From positions 59,096,630 to 59,160,629 of the forward strand of contig OY292274.1 of the NCBI GenBank assembly GCA_958496175.1: a stretch of DNA of 64,000 bases. Reading direction: 5' to 3'. The notes beneath the pieces were generated by a model. It was not told the DNA's origin. It searched no databases and saw nothing but the letters and a program-made list of their open reading frames with translations. Below are positions 35,697 through 48,425 of the stretch, in pieces. The stretch's first letter is position 1; the number at the start of each line of letters is the position of its first letter. The stretch comes from Sisyra terminalis (lineage: Eukaryota > Arthropoda > Insecta > Neuroptera > Sisyridae). The translations under genes were made by a program, and so were the position numbers.

Positions 35697-38600
35697 TTTT
35701 TTCATAGCACAATTTTGACCATAATTTCAAATTTATTAATTTTTATTTTTTCATGAAATCAACCCTTTTCGAGGTATATATATATATATATATATATGAA
35801 ACGGGTCTAAATACAAGGAATGTAATTCAATGGTGAATTATATTTTAAGCAGTACCTTATTTTTTACTTTTATAAAGTTGGAATTCTATAGTTCTCCAAA
35901 ATTTGACATATTTGGGAAAGACTGGTCTATTAGACACCCTTGTACTTAAAATAGATTTAATTTTATGTCACATAACTGTTAAGTGATATCTTAAATGTCT
36001 TTTATTGTAAAAATTTTACGTTAAAATTTAAACTTGCAAGCAAACTTTTAAGTCAATTTCTTGTGTTCCTTATTCTACAAAAGTTTATTTGCATAAAAGT
36101 TTTCAGTATTATTTATTATAAAAAAATCATCTCCGAAAGATTAATCCTCAAACCATACACTAAACAATATACAGATAAACTTTTTCCACCAACCGTTTTT
36201 TCTTCAAACTCATCCTAATATCATTTTCCCAAGTTATTCCACTTTGAAAATCAACTTTTACCACAGTAAAACGGAAATGCAAAGCTTGTCATATGCGCTC
36301 AACATTTCCTTAAAGTTTTTACAATATTTCCACCGTATTTACCATTAATTTATTGATTAAATTTGTTGAGAATTTGCTGTAGCAAAAAATCAAATGAGAA
36401 AAACAAACGTCAAGAGAATTCCGAGTGTTCAAGTAAGTCTATGCTATAGAGTCTATTTAGAGAAAATAGACGTCATTGCCAATTACGTCAGTTTACAAAT
36501 TGATTTCTTTTATAAAAAAATCCTTCTCCGAGATTCAGAATCCATTCACTGATAGTACGAGAACACGTACTTTATACAATTAAACTAACATTTGAAATTT
36601 CACCTTATAATGGATTTTCTATTAAGACGCATTTTGTGTTTCAAGTGGAAAATATTTTTGTCTTCTTTTATTTGATCGTTGGTATATCAAAGTACAATCA
36701 GCGCAAGTTAATTTAAAAGATCTTCTTTATTTTATGACTAAACTTTCGTTGAGAATAAATTTGTCAAATCAATTGTTCAATTGTATAATCTCCAAAATTG
36801 GCGAATAGTTCCCTAAATGAATTATGTTCTAGAAACAATATAAATGGAATATTGCATCGTTATATGCTTAAAATATCAGTAATGAATAGATCATAAAAGT
36901 GAGGAAACATTGACTTTCTTGTATTGAAAAAAATCTTACATCTTTATTTAATGTTTAATTTTTTATAAAACATTTTTAATTCCATAAAATAATTTTTAGT
37001 ATTTTCTTATCATAAGAAAAATGTTTATCATATTACATAATTACTATTTAAGTAACATTAAATATATTATTCTGCTGGAACCAACTAATTCACATAAGCA
37101 TATTATCAACGAAAGCTTTTTCCACTAAAGCTTTGACATTTACTCAATTGGCGCATACCCTCAATTGACGCATGCGCTATAGATCAATTTAACATTGCTT
37201 AGTGACTTATCCATTAAATATTGTATTTTATTAGTTACCATTGACAAAACAAAACCTAATTTGAAAAATTATTTTTAAAACTATATATAGATTATTAAAA
37301 CACAAGATTAATAAATACTATCTATATTTTTTGCATATGTTTTGCCAATTTATTATTATTTAATTTCTTCAATAAACAATACACTTTCAACTAACTGCAC
37401 CCCAAAATTCGAGTGTTTTTTTTGTTATAAACTAAGTTCCCAATTAAGTAATGCTAATTCCAAATATTTTTTTTGAAAATATTCTGCTAAAAATCCTGTA
37501 AAATATAAAATGACCATTGTTTTGTCTATTTAAATTCCAGAAACACAAGTGAAATATTTAATTTGTCTTGCCAACTTAATTAGCGTTTTATAAATTATGT
37601 ACTTGATTAAAATAATGTACAATTTATTGTGCTTAATAGAAACATCAAATGAATCTTAAACGGTTATATTTACAATATAAAAAGCTGTGTGAAGCTGTGT
37701 AGAAAAATTATGCTAAATTAAAATTTATTCATATCATATTTAATATTTAAATGATATGCAAAACCGGCTCTTCGCATCAGCAAAGCAAGAAACTGCTTGC
37801 AATATTAAATGCAACTTAATTCTTTGATCATAAAGAAAAAAGTCCGAATATAACAATTTAAAATTTTTAAAAAAGCCATTACGTACAGGTGGGGCGAAGC
37901 ACTTGAAATTGAATAAAAAATATATGGTGAAAGTAATAATTTACTCTTGGTGAGTAACTAAGAGTTGAAAATATGTAGTTCATGATTGGAACAAGTTGGG
38001 TGTAGTAATTAACTACTTAGATATGATTAGATAGTACCAACAACAAATAAAAAAACGATTGCTATGTGGCGGCTATAGCACCAGACTCGAGTAATTTATT
38101 AGTCAATGTCGAGGTATTAGTTACGTTATCCATTTAATCAGCAATCAAGATAATTGCGGATGTCTATTAAATGTGCTACAAACTTTATATTCCAGCATAA
38201 AACACTGTCAATTTATGGAAAATGGAGAACAGTCTATTAATCGTTGTGCTCATTGATATCTCTACTGTTGATGATACTTTTTTCTCGATACAACGCCTAC
38301 AAACCCACAGCCCAAGAGACTTTCATGTTTGCCCCCAAATCAGGTGAACGTTTAAACCTCTTTTACCACACACATTCTCATTTTATTATATCCACATCCT
38401 CTTTTTCTTATCAATGTTTACCACCTTTTATTCTTCCTCGTCTCACTTGCATCTTCAAACAACAATAAAATAATATTGTTTCACATGAATGTGTTAGTTT
38501 ATACAGCCGCGTTGCTTCATATGTTGATATGGAATATGGGAACGTAAAACTTTCTTTTTGTTTGCTCTTTACATTTTTATTTCATTTTCCAATGTAAAAC

Positions 38601-39190
38601 ATTTCTTTAAAATCCACTTCCTATGTATCTTCCACTCATAGTTCGATAAAACAGTGATGGTAAAAAGAAAAAGAAAAAAAAAGCGCACAGATTTAACAAT
38701 TCTTTCCACTTGCATACCACCGATAAACAACCAAATCATTCAATGTTAAATTAATCAACGAATACGAATGGAAATCTCTAACGTAATATAGACAAATATG
38801 TTTAAAACTAATCGATTAATCAACTAAATATAATCACTGCAGCGCAGAAAATCACTCATCACAAAACCACTCAAGTGCTTATAGTATTATAATCAAACTT
38901 ACCGAAGCATTCTGACGAGTAAATAAAAAATTATCAATTAAATTCCTCTATCTATTTGTGAATGAAAATCGCTAATACTTGCTAATACTGTTCGTTCAAA
39001 ATTGTGCTAAGTTGAATTTATGTTTTGAGAATTTTTATCATAATTTGATTAGTTTATTACATATAATACATATACGTTCAAGTAAAATTAAATTTCTAGT
39101 TAAAATGTTGTTCTTTAAACCAATTAAAAGCTACCCACTGAATTGATAAAAATTTATATATAAATTTCTATTCATACAGCAAAAAAACGT
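35697..39190. other. AT-rich stretch, nothing recognised
   Basis: A (TA)n run lies at about 35776-35797, just within this block. I see no gene or repeat pair. Frame 38244-38468 (+) carries no motif. Confidence 0.45.
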
Positions 39191-39193
39191 CAA

Positions 39194-39621
39194 CGATATT
39201 ATTATAAAATTTCAGATCCTCGATGATAATCGATTGATAAAATATTCAAAGGACTAGGATCAAAAACATTCGGTTAAAACTTTATTTAATACATATGACG
39301 TTTCGGCTCCTTTATTGAGCCTTCCTCAGGCATTCGTAAAAAATCGTTTTAACGCAATGTTGAGCGGTTGAGTTTTAAACTAGTGTACATTTTTAACTGA
39401 TTTTTTTTATTATTGTTTTTGAAATAAAAATTTATGTCTTGGAAGTTTTATTATTGTTTTTACCAACTGTACTGTGCCTACAAAAATTAATTCTAAAATC
39501 AAAACGATTTTTTACGAACGCCTGAGGAAGGCTCAATAAAGGAGCCGAAACGCCGCATGTAATAAATAAAGTTTTGACCGATTATTTTTGATCTTAGTCC
39601 TCTGAATATTTTATCAATCTG
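39194..39621. mobile_element. Inverted-repeat element with two hammerhead-like cores
   Basis: Left lead TAAAATTTCAGATCCTCGAT and arm GATTGATAAAATATTCAAAGG. The right arm is the complement (CCTCTGAATATTTTATCAATC). The minus-strand core at 39291-39335 and plus-strand core at 39515-39562 both contain CTGAGGA, hairpin AGGCTC/AATAAAG/GAGCC, GAAACG. Same family as 10287-10506 but full length, with about 180 bp between cores. Possible degenerate TSD GTCAACGAT / GTGTACGAT. Confidence 0.7.
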
Positions 39622-39639
39622 TGTACGATTTGTAATGGA

Positions 39640-42271
39640 AAATCGGAAACAATACCTGAAAAAATGCGTAACAAATAAAATTGCATTTATTCAAATTTGT
39701 AATCAGTGAAGTCATTCTCAAAAATCAGCAATAGGTAACCGATTGATTGAGTGGAAATATTTGAGAATAAGGATGAAGTTTTAAAAAGTAAATGATTCCT
39801 ATTTTTGTCTAAAGTCTGAAGTTATCCCGCGTGGTAGAACTCTTCCGCTCAGGGTTTTTTTAGCTTAGAGTAGTTAGATAACTATAGTGGGAGAATAAAA
39901 AATCCAGTTAAAATAATCCAAAAGTCCCTAAAGATCCAACTTCGCTTTGTGAAAATTTTTATAGAAATCCAAAGTAGTTGTAATTAGGAATGGTTGGAAA
40001 TTTCAATCTGTTTTGTTTTTAGAGATTTTTCCAGTTTTCCACAGTATCTCATAATCATTTAGTTATCACTCCTTCTTATCATCTTATTGATTGTTTTTTT
40101 CTTCGTTTATTAGGCTTAATACTTGTGCCTCGACCTATTCCTTTGATTAGCTTCATTTTTTGCCAGTCCATATTTCAAAACTCAATTCATTAAGGGGACC
40201 GGAAAGTAATGTCTTTTCGGACCTATAGTACTTCAAGTCTTATCATCCAAGAATGATAATAAATCTTTAATCAATCGGATATTAAGATGTTACCAAATCC
40301 ATATCAGATAATCTAAAAGCTGTCAAATATCCATGAATTGTCAACAAAAAAAAATTAATCTATAATACAATAATGCAATACTGCTTTGCACTGGAAAAAT
40401 ATAAGAAATTAAGGGTTGAGTGATATTGCTTTATCCACCGTAATCGACCACAGTTATATCATGGCGTTTCTAGTTGTTTCAATTATTTAATTAATTCATC
40501 ATTCATCATTTATTTCAAATTCTATTACTTTCATTTCAAAGACACAATGTTATTCACATATTTTATTTTTTTTTCGTTTGGTTCTAATGGATATTATAGG
40601 ATACTCGGCAAAAATCTGTACAAATTTTCGGGTCATGCCTCCCGTTATACCCAAAATATCAACATACCAAAGTTTCTACGGAACTTTACAATTTTTTTAT
40701 GGAATGAAAGCGACCAGGGGAATTACACAATATGAATGTTAACTATATACGTACTAATAACTTCCTATGAAATATTCACAACCCAACACTAACACAACTG
40801 ACAAATAATAAACATTGGCAATTGAATGAAATCAAAATGATAGTTGAGACTATTTCAACGATATATTAGTTTAAATTTCAAACAATGATTTGCATTTCAC
40901 TCACACGTACGTGTTCACAATATTTGTTCTCTGTTTTTGCCAAAATATATACATTCATATATACGTTTTCCTATTGTTATTACGATTATTCTACAGAAGC
41001 GAATTGAACAGAAACTTTTACGAGTGAAACAAGCCTCTGGTTCCATGTTTCCAACTCTTGAAATACTAAAATTGAATTTTAGAACCTAAACAACTATTTT
41101 CTGGGTTTTAATTTTTATATCCTTTTTTTTTTGTTATTGAACACAATTGTCACATAATCTGGCACGTTTTAATATGATTTGTGAAGTCGGCTCGGTTTTT
41201 CAGTTATATTTACTTCTCGTTGACATAAAGGGGTTTCTATGTATTTGGAAAAAAAATATGTTTTAATTTTAATTCCATAACGTCTAAATTCCAGCTCAAT
41301 TTGTAAAGAAATGTTTAAAAAAGAGAAATAAAAGTTACCACTTTTCGCAGCAATAATCGATGGACTTTAAAGAACTCACATTGTGCACTTCTAAGGCTAT
41401 AGAAAGGTGTAGGCAAGAAGTTAGTCTTATTCCAGTTTTATGATTCAATATTTGGTCCAAAAAGTAGTTATGAAAATAAAATATATCATCCAACAATACT
41501 TTATTTGATTTGCATTGGTTTTATTTCTGTTAACAAAGTACTGCTTCCATATTATAAACCTAAAAAGTTCAATGAATAATTTGATTTTCAAAAGCGTATC
41601 CAAAATATACGATATAATAATTTTATCAAAGGGGAGTTTAATCTAATTGTTATTGTTTTAATACAAAATGAACATAAAAACAGTGTTTTAAGAGATACTA
41701 CATTGTCTGTGTTTCTTCTTTGTCTTATAAATCTTGTGCATTTTCTTGACATTTTCTATTTTCACCATCACAAGCAAAATTCTTTGTTGAAACAAGCAAC
41801 AGTAATCTGTTGTATTTATTATCGGATTATTGGTTATTTCGCAGCCAACAAAGCTTTATAATGTCTTTATTTTCAATTTTCTTTCCGAGTTGATAGCATA
41901 AAAGTCAAGATTGACTTTTTTTCTAATGACATCCGCTTTTTCCTAAGTGGAAAAACTTTTTTTATTAACACAATGTTTAAGTAAGTAATTTTGAACCAAA
42001 GTTTGATTGAAATTGAATTTAAGTATTGGAAATATCTGCTGTTATTTTATCAATGCATTGAACAATTGTAATTGATGATAATTCACTGTAATGAAGTGAT
42101 AAGCTCAATCAATTGAATAATAATACTCCGTGAAAATAGATACTACAGTTTGGTTGAAAAGGAAGTGGAGAAGTAATCGTTAACGCTCCGATTAGTGCAT
42201 CACTGATTATGAGATTTACATGAATTCACAATATTAAATGTTTCCTCTTATTTTCTAACAATTTTAATGGA
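39640..42271. other. AT-rich stretch, nothing recognised
   Basis: No supported feature. Confidence 0.45.
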
Positions 42272-44645
42272 TTTTAGCATAAAAACTTTAAACACATTTA
42301 AGCTTTTTTTACTTCAATTTTTTTTATTTTTAAATATAAGAGAATATCGGGGATTTCATCCATAGTTCAAACTAAAAATTGACCTAAAGTTAAATGATTA
42401 ATTTCAATTGAATTTCATACCCCGATAATAAACTGAAGCCATCAAAACTTCTTTTTTTTTATAAATATATAAATCAGCTATCAGGATCTAGGTCCTATAA
42501 TCCGATTTGATGACCGGAGCTGACGTGATGGAGATCACTCCCAGTGGAGGAATCTCCCTATGCCTCTACTTGATCACTAGGCACTTATATTTTTAGCCGT
42601 CTTTTATTTTGGTGCTCCAAAAGTGGCGGAATCAGAGGATTTGAGTGTTGACTCAACTTTCCAAAATGATTGGTGGTACGTACGGTAATGGAGTCGGTGA
42701 CTGATGAGATGTGTAAGTCTCTTCGGAGAGTCTCATTTGTGACATACCATGGAGCATCTGCCAACTGTCTCAGGATCTTTGATTGGGTGGCCTCGATTAA
42801 TTTAATGCTTGACTTGCTGGCAGAGCCCCACAGCTCAATACCGTACGACCAGATTGGCACTATTACTGCTTTGTATACAAGTAGTTTATCCTCAAGGGGA
42901 AGTTTAGAGCTCCTACCTAACAGCCAGTATAACTGTTTGAACCTCTTGTTAATATATTTTCGTTTTTGGATGATGTGAGGTTTCCAGGTCAGCCTCCTGT
43001 CCAGATGTACATCTAGGTATTTGACGGTGTCGGACGATGGGATCTCAGTTGAGTCCAGATTGACCGGGGGGCCCGTTCCTTTTCTGAGAGTGAAGGTCAC
43101 TTGGACTGATTTGGACTTATTGATAGTGATTTTATCAAAACTTGTTTAAAGTTTTCAAAAGATTCAAACAATTTTCAAACTAAATTTCATCAAAATCAGT
43201 TCAGCAATTAATTGCAGAAACGTAGAACGAAAAAGAACAGTCAAATAGATACTTTCTGATTTATAATACGTAGTAATATGGATTCGTTTCTGAAAATTTC
43301 TCAGAAGAAAACTTTTAGCATAAAAAATTTAAACATTTAAGCTTTTTTGACTTTAAATATAAGAGAATATCGGGGATTTCGTTCGTAGTTCAAACTAAAA
43401 ATTGACTTAAAGTTAAAAGATTCATTTCAATTGAATATCATACCCCGATAATGAACTGAAGCCATCAAAACTTGATTAAAGTTTTCAAAAGATTCAAACA
43501 ATTTTCAAACTAAATTTCATCAAAATCAGTTCAGCAATTAATTGCAGAAACGTCGAACAAAAAAAAATAGTCAAAGAGTTACTTTCTGATTTATAATACG
43601 TAGTAATATGGATTCGTTTCTGAAAATTTCTCAGAAGAAAACTTTTAGCTTCAAAAATTTAAACATTTAAGCTTTTTTTACTTCAAAATTTTTTAACATT
43701 AAACATAAGAAAATATCGGGGATTTCATCCGTAGTTCAAACTAAAAATTGACCTAAAGTTAAAAGATTCATTTCAATTGAATATCATGCACCAAAAATGA
43801 ATTGAAGCCATCACAATTTGATTAAAGTTTTCACAAGATTCAAACTAAATTCCATCAAAATCAGTTCAGCAATTAATTGCAGAAACGTAGAACGAAAAAG
43901 AACAGTCAAAAAGTTACTTTCTGATTTATAATACGTATTATTATGGATTCGTATCTGAAAATTTCTCAGAAGAAAACTTTTAGCATCAAAAATTTAAACA
44001 TTTAAGCTTTTTTTACTTCAAAATTTTTTAACATTAAACATAAGAAAATATCGGGGATTTCATCCGTAGTTCAAACTAAAAATTGACCTAAAGTTAAAAG
44101 ATTCATTTCAATTGAATATCATGCACCAAAAATGAATTGAAGCCATCACAATTTGATTAAAGTTTTCACAAGATTCAAACTAAATTCCATCAAAATCAGT
44201 TCAGCAATTAATTGCAGAAACGTAGAACGAAAAAGAACAGTCAAAAAGTTACTTTCTGATTTATAATACGTATTATTATGGATTCGTATCTGAAAATTTC
44301 TCAGAAGAAAACTTTTAGCATCAAAAATTTAAACATTTAAGCTTTTTTTACTTCAAAATTTTTTGACTTTAAATATAAGAGAATATCGGGGATTTCGTTC
44401 GTAGTTCAAACTAAAAATTGACTTAAAGTTAAAAGATTCATTTCAATTGAATATCATACCCTGATAATGAACTGAAGCCATCAAAACTCGATTTAAGTTT
44501 TCACAAGTTTCAAACAATTTTCAAACTAAATTTCATCAAAATCAGTTCAGCAATTAATTGCAGAAATGTAGAACAAAAAAGAACGGTCAAAGAGTTACTT
44601 TCTGATTTATAATACGTAGTATCTGAAAATTTCTCAGAAGAAAAC
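42272..44645. repeat. Satellite-like array, five units of about 330-350 bp
   Basis: Units start TTTTAGCATAAAAA(A/C)TTTAA at 42272, 43313, 43643, 43978 and 44313. Unit lengths are about 348 (after removing the LINE), 330, 335, 335 and 333 bp. Units 3 and 4 are nearly identical. Each holds GAATATCGGGGATTTC and a retroelement-tail-like CATCAAAATCAGTTCAGC. The last unit has a 14-bp deletion. Confidence 0.93.
42451..43133 (-). mobile_element. 5'-truncated jockey-type LINE with TSD and poly-A tail
   Basis: The exact 10-bp TSD ATCAAAACTT lies at 42441-42450 and 43134-43143, in the first satellite unit. The tail is a T-run at 42452-42460 (poly-A in sense). The minus-strand frame gives YLDVHLDRRLTWKPHI, NKRFKQLYWLLGRSS, YKAVIVPIWSYGIELWG, QSKILRQLADAPWYVTNE, RRDLHISSV. 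This is the thumb and C-terminal tail of a jockey-clade reverse transcriptase, ending with TAA at 42585. The frame is open without stops over about 180 codons, so this is a young copy. The catalytic box was lost by 5' truncation. Confidence 0.93.
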
Positions 44646-47250
44646 GTTACCACAAGACAGTTTTTCTCCAAAGAAAACAAAATTAAAATTTAGTACTTTG
44701 TGCTAATATAATTCTTCCGTTGCAATCTCGCACGTTTAACTTATAAGACGTGAAGAAGTATATAATGTTCAGTTGATGTCTGTATGAGTAATAAATTTTA
44801 TTGACAAGGAGTTGTTCTGACCAAACACGAGATATTGGCAGTTTTTCAGATAGCAAACAAAGAAAAAATAACTTTAACTTATTCGTATGAACAGATTTAC
44901 GTGCAATGAAATACAAGTACCATCTATACAAAAGCATGTATTCGCCACATTTACTTCTGCTACCATATATACATATAAGTAACTTATCAGTCATTTTCAA
45001 GATAATCTCACTTTTTCCATCGCCAATTATTTGTTTAATATATAAAAATTTCTATTTAAAACATCACTTACATAAATTACAAGAAAAGGTTTTTTATCAA
45101 TTTGAAATTCAACAAGAAAATTGCCATTGCAATTAATTTATTAACCAGATAACATTGCAGTAAACACAAGTTGACATTTATTATCGTTGAAAAATATAAA
45201 CCTATAAAAACCACTTCAATATAAGTACTATTTGGACGTTTGAATACAAAAAATATGTATTAGAATTTCAAAAGAACAAGAAGCACCTAATATGTAAATG
45301 TAAGGAAAAATTCAATATAAATGCGACAACGGTGATTTACATAAATTAAAAAGATTTGTGTTTTCTTAATCAATTTGTTCACTTTCACGTAAATTAAAAT
45401 ACATATTGAGAACACTAATAGTATATGTTTTTTTTTTCTCCAAAGAAATAAAATGGCATTCGAAATGATTTCATAAACCGGAGAATAAGGTGTGTATGTT
45501 TATAATGAATTTACATTCAATTTAATTTCTTCTTTATTTTATAATTTATTATACGAAACACTATAAAATTGTCATAATTACAATAAATTTTCTAAAATAT
45601 TACTGTTTTCACATTGAAATGGATGACATTTACATCTTTGTTAAATTCTTCGCATGCGTTATATGTTTCTTTGAAAAAGGTTTTATCTCTTTTTGCTTTG
45701 ATGAAATGTAGGATTTTCCTCGAAGTTTCTAGTAAAAGTCTAATCTACTTGGCTGTTAGCCGTTGTAACAAATCCATGAAATTATTCCATATTTCTTAAC
45801 AAAGTCAACACCAAAAATTTCGTTTTATGTAAAACTAGCAACTAAATAGCTTACGATACTTTCTTTCTCGGTAATGTTCAGACTATCTTCTTTATAACCT
45901 ACTTAATTATATGCATATTTTGATAGAGTATGAATAATTAAGTATAATTCCCTTTTTCGGATCTCATACCAAACCAATTATAAAACATGAGATATCAAGT
46001 TGAAGAAAAATTTGAGAACCGGAACGAAATTTCAGTGTATAAATTTTGATATTTGTTGACCTGGATTAAATAACTTATTATTACTTGTGATTCTGGAGTT
46101 TGTGCATACGGTACTGTGCACACCAAATCCATAACTAGTTGCCATATTAAAGCACAGAAAATGAAAAATATTTTACGAGCTAAATTGGATTGAGCCTAAT
46201 GCTTATTCATGGACGTAAATCCCAAATTGCCGTTACTGATTTTTATTTAATGGCTCCATATTTTCAGATTTCTGGGATAGATGTATCATTGAAATCTCTT
46301 TTATTCGATGAATTTACTGATTTTATTTTCAAACTTTGAATAGTTTGATTATTTTTCAAAAGAAATTATTGGTCATATTTGTACACATATTTTGATTATT
46401 TGAATGCTACATTTGGTCAATTATTGAGATTTCTCCATTTGAATTTTATTGCCCTTTATATTAAATCATTTCTAGCACCTTGTATTAACTGAATTTGCTC
46501 GAACAATATTCAACCAATTTCAATGGAAAAATATTTTAATCAAATTGGTGATTTGGAATTGAAAAAAAAATTAACTCAAATTCTCAAATCGGAGAATTGA
46601 AAGAGGCGACTTTTAATTGTTGGTTTAGAAAATAATTTCGCGTTTTACCGTGGAGTAATTTTGGATTCAAAGGGTTAAGTAAATTAAAAATCTCTATTGT
46701 GTTTTTATTTTTCATCTTCCAATTCTCATTGTTTCAATAAAAGATATTAAAGTGTCATAGAATCCAAAATACATTTTTCGTCTACTAAAATCACCGAATG
46801 ATTTATTCTCATTTTCTTTTAAACCATACTTAGGGTATTCAGGGATTAATCAAATCTGGAAAATCAAAAAAATTCGGGAAATTTCATTAGGTTGAGGTAA
46901 AAGCCAGAAAAAGCATATAATGTTTCTGCAGGTAAAATAAAATACTCAATAGATGAAAAATCTTAACGTTGTTTAACTTATTTGATACTCTTTTATCGCA
47001 AAACTGATGAAAATTTTTAGTTTAGAGGTTTTTTTTCTACGTAGAAACTAAGCAAAGAAAAAAACTAACTTTAGTTTCGAAAAATAGGATATTTATGTTG
47101 AAGAAACTTAATACTCTGATGTATTACATCATGTCTAACATCTTCTTTAGCGAATTAGAGTGGTAATGAACCTAATAATCGGCCACTGTGGAATGAGGGG
47201 CACTTGCATACAATGGGATTACACGTGGATGATCCAAAATGCAAATTACA
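44646..47250. other. AT-rich stretch with one weak coding patch
   Basis: Outside the patch at 45600-45800, no gene or repeat pair is recognised. A CTGCAG/GTAAAA junction at 46931 is only a weak recursive-splice-like match. Confidence 0.4.
45600..45800 (-). pseudogene. Unidentified degraded coding patch
   Basis: The minus-strand frame reads EIWNNFMDLLQRLTAK, one TAG, IRLLLETSRKILHFIKAK, RDKTFFKETYNACEEFNK, DVNVIHFN. The composition is helical and protein-like, with a single stop. I do not recognise the family; a transposon gene piece is most likely. Confidence 0.3.
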
Positions 47251-47254
47251 TTAA

Positions 47255-47977
47255 GGGGGGAAGCTGGTCTAGAGCGTGAAAAAATGGGCATAATTTATGA
47301 ATTTTTTGTGACTCAACAAAAAGATCAATCGAAAATCTGTGAAAAAGGTTTTATAATTTAGATTTAATATACAAATAAAAAAAATTTCGTGTCAATTAAA
47401 TTCAAAATGGCGGCTGTCCAGCATTTCTTCGGAGGCGCCTCGTTTTTAGACGGCTCCATGACCGAAGATGTAACCTCCTTAATTTTGGTCCTGGAACAAA
47501 ATCCTGAAAATTTTTAGTTTCTATATAACAACAGCAAGAAACGTACGTAGGATTTTTTCGATATTTTGTTTTTCGTGAAATGGTGCTCGTTTGAACAAAA
47601 CATCAAAATTTTCACTATAAGAAAATGACAAAATTGTTGATTAAAAAAAAAATATGCAATATAAAAAAAATCATACGTACATCTCCGGAGAAAGGTATTT
47701 CGAATGTACTGTCAAAATTTCGTATAGATCGGTGAAGATTTGCTCGAGTTATGTCTTCGGCCAGTTCAAAAAAAGTGATTTCGAGAAAGACGCGTTTAAA
47801 GTTTTAAGTACTATAAAATCATATTAAATGCGTATACACCTTTAATCTGCGAAAGTTTGGGCATTTAGACATTTTTACCGGCATCCATCCTTTGGTATGC
47901 TATTTTTAAGACCCTAAAGTACCTTTTAAGACAAAAAAAAAATCGGTTTCTTCAAAATTCTAAACCAGCTTCCCCCC
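47255..47977. mobile_element. TTAA-flanked DNA transposon, 723 bp
   Basis: TTAA at 47251-47254 and 47978-47981. TIRs GGGGGGAAGCTGGTCTAGA and (inward from right) GGGGGGAAGCTGGTTTAGA. TTAA targets are used by piggyBac-like and Kolobok elements; the superfamily is not resolved. There is no coding frame. It inserted into the TAA stop/TTAA of the UGP fragment, whose original 3' flank continues as TGTAATTTGCATTTTGG on the minus strand. Confidence 0.8.
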
Positions 47978-48425
47978 TTAATGACTAAGAATTCGTAAGT
48001 TTCCTGATACAATTTTATTGTCAAGCACCGCCCCTGAAGGAATATCAATCCGATCTCCATGGTTAGCGATTATAATCACAGTTCCCTAAAATAAGTTTTA
48101 ATTGATAGTACAACAAATCAGACAACTAATTATTGTTCAAAACCTTGAGGGACACTCCTCGACCAAAAGTAACATCACCAGATACTGTCAGGTGGTCTAG
48201 TTCTATCATATCAGGGATGTTATCAAATCGCCCCAGAAATTCTTCCACTTTTGCAAATTATCTCCAAGTTTGACGAGAGGCGTTGTGGGGAACATTCGCT
48301 CAGGTGACATAGCTAGAGAACCATTTTGAAGATTATATAAGTTACTCATGACTAGTAATAAGTCGGAGGTTTTTAACGGGGAAGCATCTATCAGGCAGAA
48401 GATGTATGTTCTATACATATTCTAT
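47978..48425 (-). pseudogene. UGP: UTP-glucose-1-phosphate uridylyltransferase, last two exons (broken)
   Basis: UGP makes UDP-glucose from UTP and glucose-1-phosphate in the cytosol. The last exon (48085-47978) encodes 35 residues including [18 protein letters not shown] and [16 protein letters not shown] [14 protein letters not shown] then TAA, the conserved UGP C terminus. The intron (48143-48086, 58 nt) has GTTTTG and TTTTAG ends and is retained, so this is a genomic-DNA copy, not a processed one. The upstream exon (to 48144) encodes TSDLLLVMSNLY, SPERMFPTTPLVKLGDN, then a one-base deletion after GGAGATAATTT, and in the next frame [17 protein letters not shown] and [19 protein letters not shown]. 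The catalytic N-terminal domain is missing. The final Asp-His is Ser-His. Recognition of the family is firm; non-function is inferred from truncation and the frameshift. Confidence 0.9.

Noticed and set aside
38244..38468. 74-codon plus-strand frame with a hydrophobic start
   Set aside because: No motif, no splice or transcript context, and composition follows local base bias.
46921..46945. Possible ratchet site CTGCAG/GTAAAA
   Set aside because: The pyrimidine tract and branch point are poor and the donor is weak.
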